A DNA stretch of 35,176 nucleotides from Microterricola pindariensis (GTDB lineage: Bacteria > Actinomycetota > Actinomycetes > Actinomycetales > Microbacteriaceae): positions 1 through 35,176 of the forward strand of contig NZ_MPZN01000036.1 of the NCBI RefSeq assembly GCF_002936985.1, in the 5' to 3' direction. Within the stretch, counting starts at the first letter, position 1. Each line of letters opens with the position of its first letter. Both the position numbers and the translations under genes were made by a program. The notes under the pieces are model-generated. The model made no database searches. It saw nothing but the letters and a program-made list of their open reading frames with translations, and was not told where the DNA came from. Of the stretch, positions 7,326 to 14,340 are shown one piece after another.

Positions 7326-7370
7326 GTGGTCACGTGCCCGCCCTCGTGCGGCCCGTGGTCCGAGGCTTGA
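7326..7370 (+). CDS. Putative regulatory leader peptide of the efflux pump (14 aa)
   Basis: GTG 7326 opens a 15-codon frame encoding VVTCPPSCGPWSEA and ending in TGA at 7368-7370. It lies wholly within the mRNA predicted from the 7285 promoter. Its stop codon overlaps the first bases of the hairpin that masks the pump's Shine-Dalgarno, the geometry of erm/cat-type attenuators. The Pro-Pro step, two Cys codons and the Gly-Pro-Trp end are features that could slow ribosomes. The frame is open further upstream: a GTG at 7281 would give 29 residues, but that start lies before the predicted transcript. There is no independent proof of translation. Confidence 0.5.
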   Translation: MVTCPPSCGPWSEA

Positions 7371-7410
7371 AACCTCCGGCACCCCTCGTTCATCGAAGCC
7401 CGGAGGTTTC
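7369..7410 (+). promoter_or_regulatory. Shine-Dalgarno-sequestering attenuator hairpin
   Basis: GAAACCTCCGG (7369-7379) and CCGGAGGTTTC (7400-7410) form a perfect 11-bp stem with a 20-base loop. The 3' arm contains GGAGG (7402-7406), the Shine-Dalgarno of the pump start TTG 7414 seven bases on. When folded, the stem would block pump translation. A ribosome sitting on the leader stop (7368-7370) would cover the 5' arm and release the Shine-Dalgarno. There is no U-tract after the stem, so a transcription terminator is less likely. Confidence 0.7.
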
Positions 7411-7413
7411 CCC

Positions 7414-8898
7414 TTGTATCGTTCTTCCTCGCCCGCGACCGCGCCCGTGCGCACGGTCGACGCCCAGCACGCGAAGCGCTGGTGGGCGCTGGCTGTGCTC
7501 TCGCTCACCCAGCTCGTCGTCGTGCTCGACGGCACCATCGTGAACATCGCCCTGCCGCAGGCGCAGCTGGAGCTCGGCCTCTCCGACGGCCAGCGCCAGT
7601 GGGTGGTCACCGCCTACGCCCTGGCGTTCGGCGCGCTCCTGCTGCTCGGCGGGCGCATCGCCGACTACTGGGGGCGCAAGCGCACGTTCATGGTCGGCAT
7701 GCTCGGCTTCGGCGCGGCATCCGTCTTCGGCGGCGTCGCGCAGAGCGGCATGGAGCTGATCATCGCCCGCGGCCTGCAGGGCGCGTTCGCGGCCCTGCTC
7801 GCCCCGGCCGCCCTCGCGCTGCTGACCGTGACCTTCACCCACGGCAAGGAGCGCAACACCGCCTTCGCCGTGTTCGGGACCGTCGCCGGAACCGGCGCAG
7901 CGGTCGGCCTGCTGCTCGGCGGCGTGCTCACCGAGTTCGCCGACTGGCGCTGGTGCCTGCTCGTCAACGTCTTCTTCGTCGCCGCCGGGCTGGTCGGCGG
8001 GCTGCTCTTCGTCACCGAGTCCAAGGCGCCGGGGGAGAACCGCTACGACTGGGCCGGCGCGGTCACCGTGACCCTGGGCCTCGGCTCCCTCGTCTACGGC
8101 TTCACCCGGGCCGAGCACGGCTGGGCGCAGGTCGACACCATCGGCTTCCTCGCCCTCGGCGTGCTGCTGCTCGCCGCGTTCGTCGTCATCGAGGCGCGGG
8201 TGGCGCAGCCGCTGCTGCCGCTGCGCGTCGTGCTCCATCGCGTGCGCGGCGGGGCCTACCTGATCCAGGCGGTGATCGGCAGCGCCATGATCGGCGGCAC
8301 CGTCTACCTCGCCTTCCACCTGCAGATCGTGCTCGGCTTCTCGCCACTCACCGCCGGGGTCGCCTCCCTGCCGATGACCGTCGTCATCATGTTCTGCGTG
8401 CCCTTCATCACCAAGCTGCTGCCCGTGATCGGCCCGCGCCCGATGATGATCGCCGGGCCGCTCATCGCCGCCGTCGGGCTGTTCTGGCTGAGCGGGATCA
8501 CCCCGGACGGCAACTACTTCACGCAGGTGCTCCCCGGACTGGTGATCCTCGGCGTCGGCATGGCCAACCTCTTCGTGCCGGTGCAGAACCTCGCCCTGAT
8601 CGGTGTGGCGCCGGAGGACGCCGGTGCGGCATCCGCCATGGCCAACTCCGCCAGCCAGATCGGCGGCTCGATCGGGCTCGCGGTGTTCACCGCCCTCTAC
8701 TCCGCGACGGCCTCGGCCCAGGCGGAGCTGGACCCCACCGCGCCGCTCGCGGCCTTCACCGCCGGCTACTCGGTCGTGTTCGCCTCGGCCGCGGTCGCGA
8801 TGCTCGCCGGCGCCGTGATCGCCGCCGTCTTCATCCGCGGGCGCAAGGAAGAGCTGATGCCGTTCGGCGAGGCATCCGCCGCCGTGCACGTCGGCTAG
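7414..8898 (+). CDS. DHA2-family (EmrB/QacA) multidrug efflux MFS transporter
   Basis: 494 residues with about 14 membrane helices, the DHA2 drug:H+ antiporter layout. Helix 1 carries the family motif LTQLVVVLDGTIVNIALPQAQ. The loop after helix 2 holds motif A as GGRIADYWGRKRTF. Helix 5 has the motif-C-like GTVAGTGAAVGLLLGGVLTE followed by WRWCLLVNVFF. The C-terminal half contains APEDAGAASAMANSASQIGGSIGLAVF, typical of the group. The start is TTG 7414, read from GGAGG at 7402-7406, which lies inside a hairpin fed by a leader peptide, suggesting induction by translation stress. The pump stands alone on the plus strand. The drug substrate cannot be read from sequence. Confidence 0.93.
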   Translation: MYRSSSPATAPVRTVDAQHAKRWWALAVLSLTQLVVVLDGTIVNIALPQAQLELGLSDGQRQWVVTAYALAFGALLLLGGRIADYWGRKRTFMVGMLGFGAASVFGGVAQSGMELIIARGLQGAFAALLAPAALALLTVTFTHGKERNTAFAVFGTVAGTGAAVGLLLGGVLTEFADWRWCLLVNVFFVAAGLVGGLLFVTESKAPGENRYDWAGAVTVTLGLGSLVYGFTRAEHGWAQVDTIGFLALGVLLLAAFVVIEARVAQPLLPLRVVLHRVRGGAYLIQAVIGSAMIGGTVYLAFHLQIVLGFSPLTAGVASLPMTVVIMFCVPFITKLLPVIGPRPMMIAGPLIAAVGLFWLSGITPDGNYFTQVLPGLVILGVGMANLFVPVQNLALIGVAPEDAGAASAMANSASQIGGSIGLAVFTALYSATASAQAELDPTAPLAAFTAGYSVVFASAAVAMLAGAVIAAVFIRGRKEELMPFGEASAAVHVG

Positions 8899-8919
8899 GA
8901 GCCAGCGCGGCCGGAGCCG

Positions 8920-9498
8920 CTAGTGCAGTGAGGCGTCCGGCTCGGTGGCGCGCCAGGAGTGGAACGGGACGACGAGGCCCGAGCGTGTGGGCGCGCACAC
9001 GTAGGGCCCGGCCGTGACGGCGTCTGCCGCGTCGAACGGGGCCACGCGCACGAGCTGGAGGGCCTCGCCGGCCACCCCGGCCCTGATGGTGATGGCGTCA
9101 GCCGCCCAACTCGCCCGCACGACGACGCGGCGGCCGGCCCACGCCGGGACGGGGCCGCTGGACCAGTCCGAGCGGTGATCGGTCACGACGGCGCCGAGCT
9201 GGGGCACGCCGTCGACGAACTCGACGCCCGCCTTGATCCACCGCTCGCGCGAGGCCCGGATGAAGACCCCGGCCTGGTCGAACTGGGCCGAGAAGGCGGC
9301 CGTGAACTCCACCTCCACGGCGGTCCCGGGTCGGAACGGGGCGAGGAGGGCGTGTTCGTTCTCGTGCACGAAACCGTAGGAGGTGTGGCGCCAGGCGTCG
9401 CTCCCCTCCACCGCGGCGACGTGGAGGTCGCCGGCGATCACATCTGCGGAAACGGGCGGGTTCGTCCAACGTCCCGCCGACCAATCGATCTGTGACAT
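8920..9498 (-). CDS. DUF1349 family protein (concanavalin A-like fold)
   Basis: 192 residues matching the DUF1349 group (also called regulation of enolase protein 1), a jelly-roll fold. Typical features are WTNPP near the N-terminus, DAWRHTSYGFVHENEHALL, the strand VEVEFTAAFSAQFDQAGVFIRASRERWIKAGVEFVDG and the end TAGPYVCAPTRSGLVVPFHSWRATEPD. The residues DQAG.FIR and WIKAG.E form the conserved core. The biochemical role of this family is not established; the fold suggests carbohydrate binding. There is no signal peptide, so it is likely cytoplasmic. It stands alone between the efflux pump (convergent) and the response regulator. Confidence 0.88.
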   Translation of the reverse strand: MSQIDWSAGRWTNPPVSADVIAGDLHVAAVEGSDAWRHTSYGFVHENEHALLAPFRPGTAVEVEFTAAFSAQFDQAGVFIRASRERWIKAGVEFVDGVPQLGAVVTDHRSDWSSGPVPAWAGRRVVVRASWAADAITIRAGVAGEALQLVRVAPFDAADAVTAGPYVCAPTRSGLVVPFHSWRATEPDASLH

Positions 9499-9519
9499 GC
9501 GCAGAGTCTAGAGGGACTC

Positions 9520-9587
9520 GGCGCGGCCTCGGGCCCGGCGCGGCCTCGGGCCCGGCGCGGACTCAGGCCCGGCGCGGACTCAGAGCA
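9520..9587. repeat. Four tandem 17-bp repeats
   Basis: Units start at 9520, 9537, 9554 and 9571. The first two are identical (GGCGCGGCCTCGGGCCC), the third is GGCGCGGACTCAGGCCC and the fourth is GGCGCGGACTCAGAGCA. The fourth overlaps the response regulator stop codon (TGA on the minus strand, 9580-9582), so the array lies in its 3' untranslated region. The period is not a multiple of three, and copy number could vary between strains. Confidence 0.85.
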
Positions 9588-10200
9588 GGCCGGTCTCCCG
9601 GGCGACGGAGACCGCTTTGGCGCGGCTCTCGACGTTGAGCTTGCTGAACAGGTGCACGAGGTGCGTCTTCACGGTCGCCTCGGTGACGAACAGCTCGCGG
9701 GCGATCTCGCGGTTGGAGGCCCCGGTGCCGAGCAGCCGCAGCACCTCCATCTCGCGCTCGGTGAGCCGGGGGCGGGGGTGCCGCATGCCGTCGACGACGC
9801 GCTTGGCCATCTCCGGGGCGAGCACCATGCCGCCGCGGGCGGCCTCCTTGAGCGAGGAGACGATGGTGGCCGGCGAGACGTCTTTGAGCAGGTAGCCGGC
9901 GGCCCCCGCCTCGATGGCGCGCAGGATCTCCACGTCGCGGTCGAAGGTGGTGAGGATGATGACGGCCGGCGCCGGCTGCTGGGCGCGCAGCGCCGCGGTG
10001 GTCTCGACGCCGTCGATGCCGTCGCCGAGCCGCAGGTCGCAGAGCACGACGTCGGGGTGCAGGTGCTCGGCCAGGGCGATGGCCTCCTCGCCGGATGCCG
10101 CCTCGCCGACGACCTGCACGTCGTCGCTGTTGTCGAACAGCGCGCGCAGGCCGGTGCGCACCACCGGGTGGTCATCGACCAGCAGAACCGTGATCGCCAT
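9580..10200 (-). CDS. NarL/FixJ-family response regulator
   Basis: 206 residues. The receiver domain has acidic pocket D9-D10 (LLVDDHP), phospho-acceptor D55 (DVVLCDLRLGDG), the conserved Thr in VIILTTFD and the Lys in GYLLKD. The LuxR-type helix-turn-helix (about 142-198) reads LTEREMEVLRLLGTGASNREIARELFVTEATVKTHLVHLFSKLNV. It binds DNA when phosphorylated by the kinase encoded immediately upstream: the kinase TAG and this ATG are two bases apart (TAGGGATG), so they are translationally coupled. The operon context predicts that it controls the MMPL exporter or its own operon. The CTCAACC palindrome at 13704-13721 is a candidate site. Confidence 0.95.
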   Translation of the reverse strand: MAITVLLVDDHPVVRTGLRALFDNSDDVQVVGEAASGEEAIALAEHLHPDVVLCDLRLGDGIDGVETTAALRAQQPAPAVIILTTFDRDVEILRAIEAGAAGYLLKDVSPATIVSSLKEAARGGMVLAPEMAKRVVDGMRHPRPRLTEREMEVLRLLGTGASNREIARELFVTEATVKTHLVHLFSKLNVESRAKAVSVARETGLL

Positions 10201-10202
10201 CC

Positions 10203-11498
10203 CTAGCCCTCCGCCTTCAGGCCGCGCGCGAGCGGCACGTGGGCCGAGAGCGCTGCGCCCTCGCCCGGTGCGCTCTCCACGTCGAGCCCGCCGCCCAGCT
10301 CGCGGAGTCTGGCCCGCATCGAGTGCAGGCCGTAGCCGCCGCCCGCGGATGTGCCGGCCCCCGCGTCCCAGGAGCGGGCGTCGAAGCCTCGGCCGTCGTC
10401 GACGATGTCCAGGCGCACCGAGTCGCCGGCATCCGCCAGGTTCACCACCACGCGGCTGGCGTCGGCGTGCTGGCGCACATTGGCCAGCGCCGACTGCGCC
10501 GTGCGCAGCAGGGCGACCTCCACGGTGGTGGGCAGCGCGGGCAGGCCGTCGTCGACGCGCAGCTCCGTCACGATCCCGCTCTCCTCGGTGAGCCGGTCGA
10601 GCATGCGCCGGAGCGCCCCGGCCAGGGCGACCTCCTCGAGCTCGGACGGCGCCAGGGCGGCGACGATGCGGCGCACGTCGACGAGGTTGTCGCGGGCGAT
10701 GGCGTCGATCTGGGCCAGCGTGCGCGGCATCCGCTCGCCCTGCCCGTTCTCGTTCTGTGCGCTCTCGAGGGCGCCCGTGGCCAGCAGGGAGATGGAGGAG
10801 AAGCCCTGGGCGATGGTGTCGTGGATGTCCCGAGAGATGCGGGTGCGCTCGGCCTTGGCGCCGGCGAGGCGCTGGGTCTGGGCGAGCTCCTCCTGCAGCG
10901 CGGCCATCTCCCGCTGCGCCTGCACGAGCGAGGCCACCAGGCGCTGGCGCTCGCGCAGGTCGTTGACCAGCTCGACATAGCCGCGGGAGATGCTGAGCGC
11001 GAAGGTGCCGCCGAGCAGCGGCCCGATGACGGTGGCGTAGTTGGTGCTGCCGAACTGCAGGATCGGCGCCACCGTCACCACCGCGAAGATCGCGACGGAG
11101 AACGGGATCGCCCAGCGCAGCCGCAGCACGTAGCCGGCGAGCAGCCAGAGCGGGAACGCCAGCCAGATGAACTCGGCGGATGCCGCGACGGCCCCCACCC
11201 AGATGAGGGCGAGCCCGGCCAGCCACCAGCCGCCCACGTGGCGGCCCTGCACGCGGCCGGCCAGCAGGATGCCGCCGGCGTACCAGCCGGCGAAGGCGAG
11301 TGCCCCGGTCAGCACCGGCGCGAGTGGCACGGCGTCGACGGCGGCCCGCGTCGCCGCCACGACGAGGAGCGCCGCCGTGATCAGGTGCAGGCCGATCTGC
11401 ATCGAGCGGATGGTGGTGCTCAGGGCGCGCGGCGTGCGCTGCGCGTCCTGAGCACCCGCGCTACCGGGTGAGGACTGCGTCAGCGGAGTGCGTGCCAT
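10203..11498 (-). CDS. NarL-type sensor histidine kinase (HisKA_3)
   Basis: 431 residues. About five membrane helices span residues 35-175 with no large extracytoplasmic domain, so it may sense membrane state. Coiled linker 180-215 leads to the HisKA_3 dimerisation domain with phospho-acceptor H226 in SRDIHDTIAQGFSSISLL. The HATPase_c domain (about 320-425) has an N-box variant (ALANVRQHADASRV), G1 DIVDDGRGFD and G2 GGGYGLHSMRARLRELGG. ATG 11498 is preferred: GGGGGAG lies nine bases upstream and an upstream in-frame start at 11546 would deepen overlap with the exporter. It still begins inside the 3' end of the MMPL gene (38-base overlap), which indicates translational coupling in an exporter-kinase-regulator operon. 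Confidence 0.93.
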   Translation of the reverse strand: MARTPLTQSSPGSAGAQDAQRTPRALSTTIRSMQIGLHLITAALLVVAATRAAVDAVPLAPVLTGALAFAGWYAGGILLAGRVQGRHVGGWWLAGLALIWVGAVAASAEFIWLAFPLWLLAGYVLRLRWAIPFSVAIFAVVTVAPILQFGSTNYATVIGPLLGGTFALSISRGYVELVNDLRERQRLVASLVQAQREMAALQEELAQTQRLAGAKAERTRISRDIHDTIAQGFSSISLLATGALESAQNENGQGERMPRTLAQIDAIARDNLVDVRRIVAALAPSELEEVALAGALRRMLDRLTEESGIVTELRVDDGLPALPTTVEVALLRTAQSALANVRQHADASRVVVNLADAGDSVRLDIVDDGRGFDARSWDAGAGTSAGGGYGLHSMRARLRELGGGLDVESAPGEGAALSAHVPLARGLKAEG

Positions 11499-13644
11499 GC
11501 TCCGATTCTCCCCCGTTGGGTGCGTCAGCGGGGGCGTCGTCGCCACCGCGGCGTGCCTGCGGCGGGCGGGACGGCCACCAGATGCGATCGCCGACCAGGC
11601 TGAAGATCGCGGGAACGATCACGGTGCGCACCACCAGGGTGTCGACGATCACGCCGAGCCCGACGATCAGGCCGAGTTGGCCGAGCGTGACCAGAGGCAG
11701 CATGCCGAGGGCCGCGAAGACGCCGGCCAGCACGATGCCGGCACTGGTGATGACGCCGCCGGTGCGCCCAACGGCGCGCACCATGCCCTGCTTGGTGCCG
11801 TGCAGCGCCGCCTCGCTCCGGGCCCGGTGCACCAGGAAGATCGTGTAATCGATGCCCAGCGCGACGAGGAACAGGAAGGACAGCAGCGGAACCTGCAGGT
11901 CGAGCGCGTCCTGGCCGAACAGCACCCGGCTGAGCCAGGCTCCGAGGCCGATCGCGGCGACGGCGCTGAACACGTTGACGACGAGCAGCAGCAGTGGCGC
12001 GACGAGCGAGCGCAGCAGCAGGAGCAGCACGAGGAAGCTCACCGCGAGCACCAGCGGGGCGATCAGCAGGAGGTCCTGCACGTTGCCGGCGCGGGCGTCG
12101 AGGTCCTCGGCCACGGCTCCGCCGACGAGGGCGTCCGCCCCGTCGACGCCGTGCACGGCCGTGCGCAGGTCCTCGACGAGGGCGAGGCTCTCCGGCGTGC
12201 CAGGGCCGGGCTCGCCGGTGACCATCAGCTTGCCGAGCGTGCCGTCCTCAGACTCGCCGAGCGGGGTGACCCGCACAACGCCGGGGATGTCGGCGGCTGC
12301 GCGCACCTCGTCGATCGCCCCGCTGTTGGCGATCACGATCATCGGCTGCGACTCCCCGGCGGGGAAGTGCTCTGAAAGGGTCTCGAGGCCGGCGGCGGAC
12401 TCGGAGGCGACCCGGAACTTCTCGGTCTGGTTCAGGCCGATCGAGGTGCCGAACAGGCCGGTGGCCATGATGGCCAGCAGGGCGCCGCCGGCGACGAGCG
12501 ACACGACGGGGCGGGTGACGACGCGGGTGGCGACCGCGCCCCAGAAGCCCGGGCGGGTGCTGCCCGTGTCGGTGCTGCCCGTTCCCGCGGGGCTCTGCCC
12601 AGTGGTGGCTGCGCCGGGGCGCGGGACGAAGGGCCAGAACACGCGGCGTCCGCACACGGCGAGCAGCGGCGGCAGGGCGAAGAGCACGGCGGCGAGGGCG
12701 ATCAGCAGGCCGACGGCCGAGGAGATGCCGAGGCCGCGGGTGCCGGGGATGACGGCGAAGACGAGGGTCAGCAGGGCCAGCACGACGGTGACGTTCGAGG
12801 CGAGGATGGCCGGGGCGGTTCCGCGCCAGGCCGCGGCGAGGGCGCGGCGGTGGTCGTCGGTCTTCAGCAGCTCCTCGCGGTAGCGCGAGATGAGCAGCAG
12901 GGCGTAGTTCGTGCCGGCGCCGAACACGAGCACGCTGATGATGCCGGCGTCGAACTCGAGGCCGAGCGCGGTGCCGACGGCGTTCGTGGCGAGGCTGGCG
13001 CCGCGGTCGGCGATCGCCACGACGGTGAGCGGGATCAGCCACAGCACGGGGGAGCGGTAGGTGAGGATCAGCAGCAGGGCGACGATGCCGATGGTCACGA
13101 GCAGCAGGGTGAAGTCGGCGCCCTCGAAGGAGGCGGCGATATCGGCGCCGAACGCCGAGCCGCCCGTCACCTGCGCGGTGATGCCGTCGATCGGGTTGTC
13201 GGCGAGCTCGGCCCGCAGCGCCTTCACGGTCTGGGCGGTCGCCGTGTTGTCCTCGCCGAGCGTGATCGAGGTCTGGATGACGGCCGCCTGGCCGTCCTCG
13301 CTCGTGAACGGGCGGGAGGCCTCGTGGCCGGTGACGGCGTCGATGCCGGGCACCTGCGCAGTCAGCGCCGCCATGTCGGCATCCGTCAGGGCGCCGCCGT
13401 CATCGCGGGTCGCGACGATCAGCACCGAGCCCTCGTCGCTGCCGGCGAACTGATCGGCCAGGGCCTTCACCTGGGCAGACTCGGAGTTCGCGGGCGACGC
13501 GGACACGCCCGCCGGGGCCTCGGCCCCGCTGAGCATCCCGAACAGGGCCACGATCGCGAGCAGGACGAGGGTGAGTGAGACCCACGCGCCGCGGCGGGAC
13601 GTCAGGCGCTCGGGGAGAGAGGAACGGACACGCGAATCAGACAT
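11461..13644 (-). CDS. MMPL-family RND-type lipid/drug exporter
   Basis: 727 residues with the duplicated MMPL plan: helix 1 (WVSLTLVLLAIVALFGML), a periplasm-facing porter domain, helices 2-6 (about 195-355, including FDAGIISVLVFGAGTNYALLLISRYREEL), a cytoplasmic loop with a Thr/Gly-rich linker, helix 7, a second porter domain and helices 8-12 containing LGIDYTIFLVHRARSE and GVITSAGIVLAGVFAALGMLP. The paired GAGTNY and GIDY segments match the proton-relay Asp-Tyr regions of MmpL3-like pumps; the first copy has Asn in place of Asp. Substrates in this family are lipids, siderophores or drugs. ATG 13644 has only a close GGAAG. It heads an operon with the kinase and regulator. Confidence 0.9.
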   Translation of the reverse strand: MSDSRVRSSLPERLTSRRGAWVSLTLVLLAIVALFGMLSGAEAPAGVSASPANSESAQVKALADQFAGSDEGSVLIVATRDDGGALTDADMAALTAQVPGIDAVTGHEASRPFTSEDGQAAVIQTSITLGEDNTATAQTVKALRAELADNPIDGITAQVTGGSAFGADIAASFEGADFTLLLVTIGIVALLLILTYRSPVLWLIPLTVVAIADRGASLATNAVGTALGLEFDAGIISVLVFGAGTNYALLLISRYREELLKTDDHRRALAAAWRGTAPAILASNVTVVLALLTLVFAVIPGTRGLGISSAVGLLIALAAVLFALPPLLAVCGRRVFWPFVPRPGAATTGQSPAGTGSTDTGSTRPGFWGAVATRVVTRPVVSLVAGGALLAIMATGLFGTSIGLNQTEKFRVASESAAGLETLSEHFPAGESQPMIVIANSGAIDEVRAAADIPGVVRVTPLGESEDGTLGKLMVTGEPGPGTPESLALVEDLRTAVHGVDGADALVGGAVAEDLDARAGNVQDLLLIAPLVLAVSFLVLLLLLRSLVAPLLLLVVNVFSAVAAIGLGAWLSRVLFGQDALDLQVPLLSFLFLVALGIDYTIFLVHRARSEAALHGTKQGMVRAVGRTGGVITSAGIVLAGVFAALGMLPLVTLGQLGLIVGLGVIVDTLVVRTVIVPAIFSLVGDRIWWPSRPPQARRGGDDAPADAPNGGESEHGTHSADAVLTR

Positions 13645-13688
13645 GCTTCCAGTGCACCAGCGCGCGCCTTTTCGCGAATCGCGCGGCC

Positions 13689-13744
13689 GGTTGAACTCCT
13701 CCTCAACCCTTTGGTTGAGACGGATGCCGGGTCGCCCGGCATCC
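13689..13744. repeat. Three nested inverted repeats upstream of the MMPL operon
   Basis: GGTTGA (13689-13694) can pair with TCAACC (13703-13708). The same bases form a better palindrome CTCAACC (13702-13708), spacer CTTT, GGTTGAG (13713-13719), a candidate regulator site. Directly after it, GGATGCCGGG (13722-13731) and CCCGGCATCC (13735-13744) form a perfect 10-bp stem around TCG. They lie in the 195-base gap before the MMPL start at 13644. Confidence 0.6.
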
Positions 13745-13755
13745 GCCGCATCGAC

Positions 13756-13806
13756 AAGCAAGAAAAACGCGCCAAAACTACCCGGTTTGGTCGCGTTTTC
13801 TTGCTT
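13756..13806. terminator. Bidirectional terminator-like hairpin
   Basis: A run AAGCAAGAAAAACGCG (from 13756) pairs with CGCGTTTTCTTGCTT (ending 13806), with one bulged A. The stem extends inward through CCAAA/TTTGG with a one-base offset and is flanked by A-rich and T-rich strands. It is unusually AT-rich for this genome. It follows the minus-strand 2H phosphoesterase gene that ends at 13840 and precedes the MMPL promoter region, as expected for a terminator. Confidence 0.6.
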
Positions 13807-13839
13807 CTCGATTGCGCGAGCAGGCGAGGGCGGGGTGGG

Positions 13840-14331
13840 TCAGCGGCGGGCGGGTGTGCCGAGGTCCAGCGTGGCCAGCACGGTGCGGCCGGCGGGATGC
13901 GCGCGCGGGGCCATGTCGACGACGGCCAGCTGGCTCAACGTCAGCAGGTGGCCGGGCTCCACCCGGCGGTCCTGCTTGACGGTGACGTGCGGGCGGTAGC
14001 CCGGCCCGGTGAAGGCGGGCTCGTCCGGCTCGGTGGCGAAGGGGCGCACGGCGGCGCGCAGGGCGCGGTGCAGCGCGGTCAGCTCGGGGTTCTCCTCCAA
14101 CACGGTGACCGGCACGTTGTGCCGCCGGCCGAACAGCTCGTCGGCCCCGGCGGTGGCGGTGATCGCCGGCTGCCCGACACAGGCCGCCCCGACCGCGCGG
14201 GCGATCTGCTCCGGCCCCGCCGTGGTGAGGAACGGAGGCAGCACGGTCACGTGCAGCGGCCAGCTGTGCACGGCGAAGCTCTCGCCCACCGTGAGCGGGG
14301 CAAGCGGCAGCACGATGACGAGGCGGGACAT
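13840..14331 (-). CDS. 2H phosphoesterase / 2'-5' RNA ligase-like protein
   Basis: 163 residues with the two HxT motifs that define the 2H phosphoesterase fold: H27-V-T29 in HSWPLHVTVLPPF and H115-V-T117 in GYRPHVTVKQD. The family acts on 2',5'- or cyclic-phosphate bonds in RNA and nucleotides (LigT, ThpR, CPDases). The substrate here is unknown. The ATG at 14331 has no evident Shine-Dalgarno but lies nine bases after the aldo/keto reductase stop, so it is probably translated by coupling. It is the last gene of the lacI operon, an unusual setting for this family. Confidence 0.83.
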   Translation of the reverse strand: MSRLVIVLPLAPLTVGESFAVHSWPLHVTVLPPFLTTAGPEQIARAVGAACVGQPAITATAGADELFGRRHNVPVTVLEENPELTALHRALRAAVRPFATEPDEPAFTGPGYRPHVTVKQDRRVEPGHLLTLSQLAVVDMAPRAHPAGRTVLATLDLGTPARR

Positions 14332-14340
14332 GCGCCGATT

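Noticed and set aside
7369-7416. Reading the hairpin before the efflux pump as a rho-independent terminator
   Set aside because: No U-tract follows, and the 3' arm contains the pump's Shine-Dalgarno, which fits translational control better.
7390-8889. Open frame of about 499 codons antisense to the efflux pump
   Set aside because: His/Glu/Gly/Asp-rich shadow of hydrophobic codons on the other strand, with no start signal or family.
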